A stretch of 64,000 nucleotides of DNA from Sweltsa coloradensis (taxonomy: Eukaryota > Arthropoda > Insecta > Plecoptera > Chloroperlidae), in assembly GCA_024449915.1 (NCBI GenBank), contig JAMZAV010000892.1, forward strand, positions 235,703-299,702, in the 5' to 3' direction. Under the pieces are notes generated by a model. The model was not told the DNA's origin. It made no database searches and saw only the letters and a list, made by a program, of their open reading frames with translations. The position numbers were made by a program, and so were the translations under genes. Position 1 is the stretch's first letter. Each line of letters starts with the position of its first letter. Positions 55,794-64,000 of the stretch are shown here, piece after piece.

Positions 55794-58547
55794 ATTTTTA
55801 AACTTCTGAATTGTATTAAAGGGTGTCACATTTGGCACTAGTAGCCCTAGCCTACAGTATATGCAGACAGATGTCAGCGAGTTCAAAACTCACAAGCTGC
55901 TCCTCTCTCATTTGTTGTCAAATGACGTTCAGAAGATATTGGTTCTGGTCGATAAAAGCACTGCAGCATCTTCACTGTCACTGAGGCACTCGCATATCTG
56001 AGGACAAAATAAAAGCAATAACATCTAACCTACTAGTACAGTAGGCCCTACTATATCACGTCTTCTCTAGCAACAGTTTTTATCCACAGCGATACAAACA
56101 ACGACCTCAACTATGGTGGGGCAGTTTTCCATCATTGTAATCCAGTGGGAAAAACCAACTGCGGGGGACAGCGATAGCCAAACGTTTCCCAAAAGTACTC
56201 ATCGTGCGGACACCTAGCGATGCCCCTGCAGTACAACTGCAATTGTAACTGCTGCACTATCACTAGTTAACATTGCAACTTCACAAATTTTTATGCGTGA
56301 TTATATAATTATTGTGAAACAAGATAACACCGCGCAAAAGTTGGACGGAAGAGTCAGCATAATAGCTTTGCTCTGTACACCCTCACAAATAGTATCATAA
56401 ACGTCTTCATGTAGGCCTAAACACTATGCTGAGAACCTGATCCTACCCAATCTTCACCCTGTCAAGCAGAAGACGATTGTATTAGCCTCTTCAGTCTTAG
56501 TTAAAACTGTAAACGTCAACCATTAAAACATTTAAATATCATGTACTAGGTGGGCACACAGTGACCAAAAGGGACCAGATTTTCAGCAGGTATGTCACAT
56601 TCGAATAGCCCTAGCACAGTATGCAGACAGATGTCAGTGAGTTCAAACTCAGCGCTCCTCTCTCATTTTTTCAAATGACGTTCAGATAGTATTGTCGATC
56701 AACTGCACTGTAGCGTCCGAGATACTCGAGGCAGACGGCAATCTGAGGACAAAAGTTAAGCAATGACATCTAACCTACTAGTACATGTGACCCTACTATA
56801 TCACGTCTTCTCTAGCAACAGTTATATCCACAGCGATACAAACAACGACTCAAAATATGGTGGTGGCAGTTTTCCATCATTGTAATCCAGCTGGGATACC
56901 AACTGTCAGGGACAGCGATAGCCACACGTTTCCAATAGTACTCATCGTGCGACACCTAGCGATGCCAGCTGCAGTACCAACTGCAATTGTAACTGCATGC
57001 ACTCATCACTAGTACGATTGGCAACGTTTTACATTATTACGCGTGATATAATAATTATTGTGAAACAAGAATAACACGCGCATACAGTTTGGAGGAAAAG
57101 TGCACAAATAGCTTTGCTCTGTACATCATCACAACTAGTATCATAAACGTCTTCAGTAGGCCTATCACTATGCTGAGAACCTGGATCCTACCAATCTTAC
57201 ACCTGCAAGCAGAAGAAGCTGATTGTATTGCAGCCTCTTGCAGTCTTTTATAAAACTTGTAAACGTCAACCATTTATAAACATTTAAATATTTATTGTAC
57301 TAGGGTGGGCAACACAGGGGACAAAAAGGGACCAGATTTTTCCGCATTGGCAGCGTGTCACATTCGGCAAGTAGCCCTAGCCTACAGTATATGCAACAGA
57401 TGTCAGTGAGTTCAAAACTCACCAGCTGCTCCTCTCTCATTTGTTGACAAATGACGTTCAGATAGATATTGGTCGATCACAGCACTGTAGCATCCGATAT
57501 CTCGGAGGCACACGCACATCTGAGGACAAAAGTTAAACAATGACTTAGTCTACTAGTACATGTAGGCCCTACTATATCACGGCTTCTCTAGCAATAGTTA
57601 TATCCACAGCGATACAAACAACGACCTCAACTATGGTGGTGGCAGTTTTCCATCATTGTAATCCAGCTGGGATACCAACTGCGGGGGACAGCGATAGCCA
57701 ACGTTTCCAATAGTACTCATCGTGCGACACCTAGCGATGCCAGCTGCAGTACCAACTGCAATTGTAACTGCTGCACTATCACTAGTACGATTGCAACTTT
57801 CACAATTATTATGCGTGATTATAATAATTATTGTGAAACAAGAATAACACGCGCATACAGTTGGATGGAAGAGTGCAGCATAATAGCTTTGCTCTGTACA
57901 TCATCACAACTAGTATCATAAACGTCTTCATGTAGGCCTATCACTATGCTGAGACCCTGGATCCTACCCAATCTTCACCCTGTCAAGCAGAAGAAGCTGA
58001 TTGTATTGCGGCCTCTTGCAGTCTTTGTTAAAACTTGTAAACGTCAACCATTTATAAACATTTAAATATTCATGTACTAGGGTGGGCACACAGTGACAAA
58101 AAGGGGACCAGATTTTCCGCAATTGGCAGGTGTCACATTCGGCAAGTAGCCCTAGCCTGCAGTATGTGCAGACAGATGTCAGTGAGTTCAAAACTCACCA
58201 GCTGCTCCGTCTCTCATTTGTTTGACGAATGACGTTCAGATAGATATTGGTTCTGGTCGATAATAGCACTGCAACATCTTCACTGTCACCGAGGCACTCG
58301 CATATCTGAGGACAAAAAAAAGCAATAACATCTAACCTACTAGTACATGTAGGCCCTACTATATCACGTCTTCTCTAGCAACAGTTTATATCCACAGCGA
58401 TACAAACAACGACCTCAACTATGGTGTGCAGTTTTCCATCATTGTAATCCAGCTGGGATACCAACTGCGGGAACAGCGATAGCCAACGTTTCCAATAGTA
58501 CTCATCGTGCGACACCTAGCGATGCCAGCTGCAGTACCAACTGCAAT

Positions 58548-59664
58548 TGAATCGCTAGATTCAGAAACCCCACAAGTCCTTGATACATAGTTTCTGAGAT
58601 AATCACAAAAAACTATCCACTTCAAACGGTTTTATATTTTATGACTTCAACAAAGCAGTTATCTTGAGAAGACCTATTTTGCAATAATTTTTTTGACATA
58701 TATACATTTTTTAAAAAATTTTAAATTGTGAGCAATTAATCATTGTATGTGACGGACTTATGGCGTTTCTGAATCTAAGCCTTTTACTGTATATTTTTTT
58801 AAGAAAATAGAAAAAAATTGTATTAAACATAGTCTTTTAATGTAAGTTAAATTAAGAAAGTTAAATTCAAAGAACAACAACAACACATGCCAGTTGGCAT
58901 GTTCTAACATGTCAACTTTAGTAGGTAAGATTGTTTATAGTGGTATGTAGAGCTTAATGGCTAGTCTTCTTCATCCAAATTCTCTACAGAATCTTTGTCT
59001 AGCGTAGACCAAGTAAACAAATCATTGTAGAAGTACATATACTCCTCAGGTATGTATTGCGTAAGTTTTTTTATGTCCTGCATTTTTTTAACATTGATTG
59101 GCACCTGCCCTTCTACATAAGCCTCTTTATCGGGCAATGCTAACTCCGCAAAGTTAGTGTTTTCAGCAGGAATGTATTTGGTATCATTCCATCAATGGTT
59201 GCATATGTGCACAATACACAGTTTTTTATAATCATACACAAATTGCATATAATTTGAAATTTTTGAAAAAATGGTTTTAAAAAAAATTGAAAAAATTACT
59301 AGAAAAAAAATACTAAATAAAAAATACTAGCAGATGAACTAGTATAACACCTTTTTTTCGCTTCACTTTAATAACATCTTGCTGTAAATCTGCCATTATG
59401 TCAAGTGTGTAAACAACAGCTGTGACTGACTCCACAGCCTTCTTGAGATTCCACAGGCTTCTGACAGAAACCCCACAAGTCCCAGGACTTGTGTGGTTTC
59501 TGCAAATAAGTCAACAATCCAACCCATACATAATACCCTTGGAGCATATGGATTTGTGGTGTTTCTACGTGAAATGGTAGAGGGACCCTAAAAGACAAAT
59601 TTTTGGACCAAAGTCGATATGCCCCAATTAGTGACTTGTGGGGTTTCTGCATCTAGTGATTCAA
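58548..59664. mobile_element. 1.1-kb inverted-repeat element inserted in one satellite unit
   Basis: The ends are inverted over about 31 bp with two mismatches: TGAATCGCTAGATTCAGAAA... and ...TTTCTGCATCTAGTGATTCA, each followed inward by CCCCACAAGTC. Two more copies of CAGAAACCCCACAAGTCC, head to head, form a hairpin at 59465-59502. Removing the element restores the satellite consensus CTGCAATTGTAACTG exactly, with no target duplication. Confidence 0.85.
58961..59191 (-). pseudogene. Coding remnant in the inserted element, possibly transposase C-terminus
   Basis: 76 codons open to a TAG at 58961-58963, starting after a stop at about 59195. Codon-like composition, with motifs NFAELALPDKEAYVEGQVPI, MQDIKKLTQYIPEEYMYFYN and an acidic tail SVENLDEED. 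The PI-x(n)-LxxYIPxxxxxFY layout resembles C-terminal tails of uncharacterised transposon proteins, but I cannot name a superfamily. No start codon or catalytic region is present. Confidence 0.5.
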
Positions 59665-62600
59665 TGTAACTGCTGCACTATCACTAGTACAATTGCAACT
59701 TTCACAATTATTATGCGTGATTTATATAATTATTGTGAAACAGAATAACACGCGCATACAGTTGGATGGAAGAGTGCAGCATAATAGCTTTGCTCTGTAC
59801 ATCATCACAACTAGTATCATAAACGTCTTCATGTAGGCCTATCACTATGCTGAGACCTGGATCCTACCCAATCTTCACCCTGTCAAGCAGAAGAAGCTGA
59901 TTGTATTGCAGCCTCTTGCAGTCTTTGTTAAAACTTGTAAAAGTCAACCATTTATAAACATTTAAATATTCATGTACTAGGGTGGGCACACAGTGACAAA
60001 AAGGGACCAGATTTTTCCGCATTGGCAGGGGTCACATTCGGCAAGTAGCCCTAGCCTACAGTATGTGCAGACAGATGTCAGTGAGTTCAAAAACTCACCA
60101 GCTGCTCCTCTCTCATTTGTTGACAAATGACGTTCAGATAGATATTGGTTCTGGTCGATAATAGCACTGCACCATCTTCACTGTCACCGAGGCACTCGCA
60201 TATCTGAGGACAAAAAATAAGCAATAACATCTATCCTACTTGTACATGTAGGCCCTACTATATCACGTCTTCTCTAGCAACAGTTATATCCACAGCGATA
60301 CAAACAACGACCTCAACTATGGTGGTGGCAGTTTTCCATCATTGTAATCCAGCTGGGATACCAACTGCGGGGGATAGCCAACGTTTCCAATAGTACTCAT
60401 CGTGCGACACCTAGCGATGCCAGCTGCAGTACCAACTGCAATTGTAACTGCTGCACTATCACTAGTACGATTGCAACTTTCACAATTATTATGCGTGATG
60501 ATAATTTAAATTTTTGTGAAACAAGAATAACACGCGCATACAGTTGGACGGGAAAAGTGCAGCATAATAGCTTTGCTCTGTAATCATCACAAGTATCATA
60601 AACGCTTCATGTAGGCCTATCACTATGCTGAGAACCTGGATCCTACCAATCTTCACCCTGTCAAGCAGAAGAGCTGATTGTATTGCAGCCTCTTGCAGTC
60701 TTTGTTAAAACTTGTAAAAGTCAAACCCTGTTATAAACATTTAAATATTTCATGTACTAGGGTGGGCACACAGTGACAAAAAGGGGACCAGATTTTTCCG
60801 CATTGGCAGGGTGTCACTTCGGCAAGTAGCCCTAGCCTACAGTATATGCAGACAGATGTCAGTGAGTTCAAAACTCACCCGCTGCTCCTCTCTCATTTGT
60901 TGACAAATGACGTTCAGATAGATATTGGTCGATCAACAGCCACTGTAGCATCCGAGATATCTCGGAGGCACACGCACATCTGAGGACAAAAGTTAAACAT
61001 GACATCTAGTCTACTAGTACATGTAGGCCCTACTTATCACGTCTTCTCTAGCAACAGTTATATCCACAGCGATACAAACAACGACCTCAACTATGGTGGT
61101 GGCAGTTTTCCATCATTGTAATCCAGCTGGGATACCAACTGCGGGGGACAGCGATAGCCAACGTTTCCAATAGTACTCATCGTGCGACACCTAGCGATGC
61201 CAGCTGCAGTACCAACTGCAATTGTAACTGCTGCACTATCACTAGTACGATTGCAACTTTCACAATTATTATGCGTGATTATAATAATTATTGTGAAACA
61301 AGAATAACACGCGCATACAGTTGGACGGAAGAGTGCAGCATAATAGCTTTGCTCTGTACATCATCACAACTAGTATCATAAACGTCTTCATGTAGGCCTA
61401 TCACTATGCTGAGAACCTGGATCCTACCCAATCTTCACCCTGTCAAGCAGAAGAAGCTGATTGTATTGCAGCCTCTTGCAGTCTTTGATAAACTTGTAAC
61501 GTCAACCATTTATAAACATTTAAATATTCATGTACTAGAGTGGGCACACAGTGACAAAAAGGGGACCGATTTTTCCGCATTGGCAGGGTGTCACATTCGA
61601 CAAGTAGCCCTAGCCCACAGTATATGCAGACAGATGTCAGCGAGTTCAAAACTCACCAGCTGCTCCTCTCGGTCATTTGTTGACGAATGACGTTCAGATG
61701 ATATTGGTCGTCAACAGCACTGTAGCATCCGAGATATCTCGGAGGCACACGCACATCTGAGGACAAAAGTTAAACATGACATCTAGTCTACTAGTACATG
61801 TAGGCCTACTATTCACGGCTTCTCTAGCAATAGTTATATCCACGCGATACAAACAACGACCTCAACTATGGTGTGGCAGTTTTTCCATCATTGTAATCCA
61901 GCTGGGATACCAACTGCGGGGGACAGCGATAGCCAACGTTTCCAATAGTACTCATCGTGCGACACCTAGCGATGCAGTGCAGTACAACTGCAATTGTAAC
62001 TGCTGCACTATCACTAGTACAATTGCAACTTTCCAATTATTATGCGTGATTATAATAATTATTGTGAAAAAAGATAACACGCGCATACAGTTGGATGGAA
62101 GAGTGCAGCATAATAGCTTTGCTCTGTACATCATCACAACTAGTATCATAAACGTCTTCATGTAGCCTATCACTATGCTGAGAACCTGGATCCTACCCAA
62201 TCTTCACCCTGTCAAGCAAGAAGCTGATTGTATTGGGAGCCTCTTGCAGTCTTTGTTAAAACTTGTAAACGTCAACCATTTATAAACATTTAAAAATTCT
62301 GTACTAGGGTGGGCACACAGTGACAAAAGGGGGCCAGATTTTTCCGCATTGGCAGGGTGTCACATTCGGCAAGTAGCCCTAGCCTACGTATTGCAGAAAA
62401 GATGTCAGTGAGTTCAAAAAATCACCAGCTGCTCCTCTCTCATTTGTTGACGAATGAACGTTCAGATAGATATTGTTTGGTCGATAATAGCACTGCAGCA
62501 TCTTCACTTCCCCTGAGGCACTCGCATATCTGAGGACAAAAAAAAAAGCAATAACATCTACCTACTAGTACAGTAGGCCCTACTATATCACGTCTTCTCT

Positions 62601-64000
62601 AGCAACAGTTAATATCCACAGCGATACAAACAACGACCTCAACTATGGTGGTGGCAGTTTTCCATCATTGTAATCCAGCTGGGTAACCAAATGCGGGGGA
62701 CAGCGATAGCCACGTTTCCAAAAGTACTCATCGTGCGACACCTACGATGCCAGCTGCAGTACCAACTGCAATTGTAACTGCTGCACTATCACTAGTACGA
62801 TTGCAACTTTCACAATTATTATGCGTGATTATAAAAATTATTGTGAAACAAGAAAAACACGCGCATACAGTTGGACGGAAGAGTGCAGCATAATACTTTG
62901 CTCTGTACATCATCACAAGTATCATAAACGTCTTCATGTAGGCCTATCACTATGCTGAGAACCTGGATCCTACCCAATCTTCACCCTGTCAAGCAGAAGA
63001 AGCTGATTGTATTGCGGCCTCTTGCAGTCTTTGTTAAAACTTGTAAACGTCAACCATTTATAAACATTTAAATATTCATGTACTAGGGTGGGCACACAGT
63101 GACAAAAAGGGGACCAGATTTTTCCGCATTGGCAGGGTGTCACATTCGGCAAGTAGCCCTAGCCTACAGTATATGCAGACAGATGTCAGCGAGTTCAAAA
63201 CTCACCAGCTGCTCCTCTCTCATTTGTTGACAAATGACGTTCAGATAGATATTGGTCGATCAACAGCACTGTAGCATCCGAGATATCTCGGAGGCACACG
63301 CACATCTGAGGACAAAAGTTAAACAATGACATCTAGTCTACTAGTACATGTAGGCCCTACTATATCACGGCTTCTCTAGCAATAGTTATATCCACAGCGA
63401 TACAAACAACGACCTCAACTATGGTGGTGGCAGTTTTCCATCATTGTAATCCAGCTGGGATACCAACTGCGGGGGACAGCGATAGCCAACGTTTCCAATA
63501 GTACTCATCGTGCGACACCTAGCGATGCCAGCTGCAGTACCAACTGCAATTGTAACTGCTGCACTATCACTAGTACGATTGCAACTTTCACAATTATTAT
63601 GCGTGATTATAATAATTATTGTGAAACAAGAATAACACGCGCATACAGTTGGACGGAAGAGTGCAGCATAATAGCTTTGCTCTGTACATCATCACAATAT
63701 CATAAACGTCTTCATGTAGGCCTATCACTATGCTGAGAACCTGGATCCTACCCAATCTTCACCCTGTCAAGCAGAAGAAGCTGATTGTATTGCAGCCTCT
63801 TGCAGTCTTTGTTAAAACTTGTAAACGTCAACCATTTATAAACATTTAAATATTCATGTACTAGGTGGGCACACAGTGACAAAAAGGGACCAGATTTTTC
63901 CGCATTGGCAGGGTGTCACATTCGCAAGTAGCCCTAGCCTACAGTAATGCGACAGAGTCTGGGGGTTTAAAAATCACCACTGCTCCCCTCTCATTTTTTG

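Larger units (their letters stand above)
55823..64000. repeat. ~775-bp satellite array, ten units, continuing past the window
   Basis: Units begin near 55823, 56592, 57354, 58131, 60029, 60811, 61588, 62357, 63137 and 63914 (spacing 762-782, except the one holding a 1116-bp insertion). Shared features: GTGTCACATTCGGCAAGTAG, hairpin GTGAGTTCAAAACTCAC, a CACAATTATTA...TAATAATTATTGTG inverted repeat, and CTATGCTGAGAACCTGGATC. Two types differ around the GATATTGGT block: type A has TCTGGTCGATAATAGCACTG and GCAATAACATC, type B has GATCAACAGCACTGTAGCATC and the palindrome CCGAGATATCTCGG. The order is A B B A A B B A B. Short open frames in the units are not conserved. Confidence 0.95.

Noticed and set aside
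57055..63152. Open frames of 60-94 codons in the satellite
   Set aside because: The same repeat is read in shifting frames from unit to unit with no conserved start or motif.

Overview
This window looks like nuclear genomic DNA from a marine invertebrate. Genes are split by long introns with GT-AG junctions. The introns and intergenic DNA are full of short interspersed elements, DNA-transposon relics, LINE remnants, an LTR retrotransposon and a satellite. The palindromic word TAGGCCTA recurs throughout. From general impression this composition resembles an echinoderm or related deuterostome, but no sequence marker proves the phylum. Many copies of the same repeat differ by single-base indels, so some frameshifts may be sequencing or assembly errors.

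Two conserved genes anchor the window and stand head to head. On the minus strand, 22404 down to 7763, is a complete seven-exon FTSJ1-type tRNA 2'-O-methyltransferase gene (342 codons plus stop, all exon phases fit). On the plus strand, from 22533, is the gene for Mediator subunit 17 (MED17). Seven exons up to 41984 give 477 in-phase codons, about 70% of the protein; the C-terminal exons are not in the window. The two start codons are 128 bp apart, so the genes probably share a bidirectional promoter. MED17 has two local anomalies: a 185-bp segment carrying the exon 5 acceptor is present three times in tandem, and exon 6 has a pair of compensating frameshifts. At the left edge (1-2330) are exons of one or two plus-strand genes that I do not recognise.

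The introns hold several mobile-element families: two tRNA-derived SINE families (four copies each), TTAA-flanked piggyBac-like elements (two abutting on one shared TTAA, one of them interrupted by a third element), hAT-like elements (one with a perfect 8-bp target duplication), a 1.75-kb element with repeated subterminal motifs, and at least four degraded LINE reverse-transcriptase fragments.

From 43195 to 54775 lies an LTR retrotransposon on the minus strand, with 2.2-kb LTRs, a 4-bp target duplication, primer-binding site, purine tract, a long gag ORF, a GGGAAAC frameshift heptamer and a pol reduced to protease fused to the integrase C-terminus. Its leader carries about 3.5 tandem copies of a ~970-bp unit. 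Each of the four complete junction regions holds a sequence that folds as a type I hammerhead ribozyme, in the sense direction of the element. This retrozyme-like array inside an LTR-retrotransposon leader is the most unusual feature here.

From 55823 to the end is a ~775-bp satellite in two intermixed sequence types. One unit is interrupted by a 1.1-kb inverted-repeat element with a transposase-like coding remnant.
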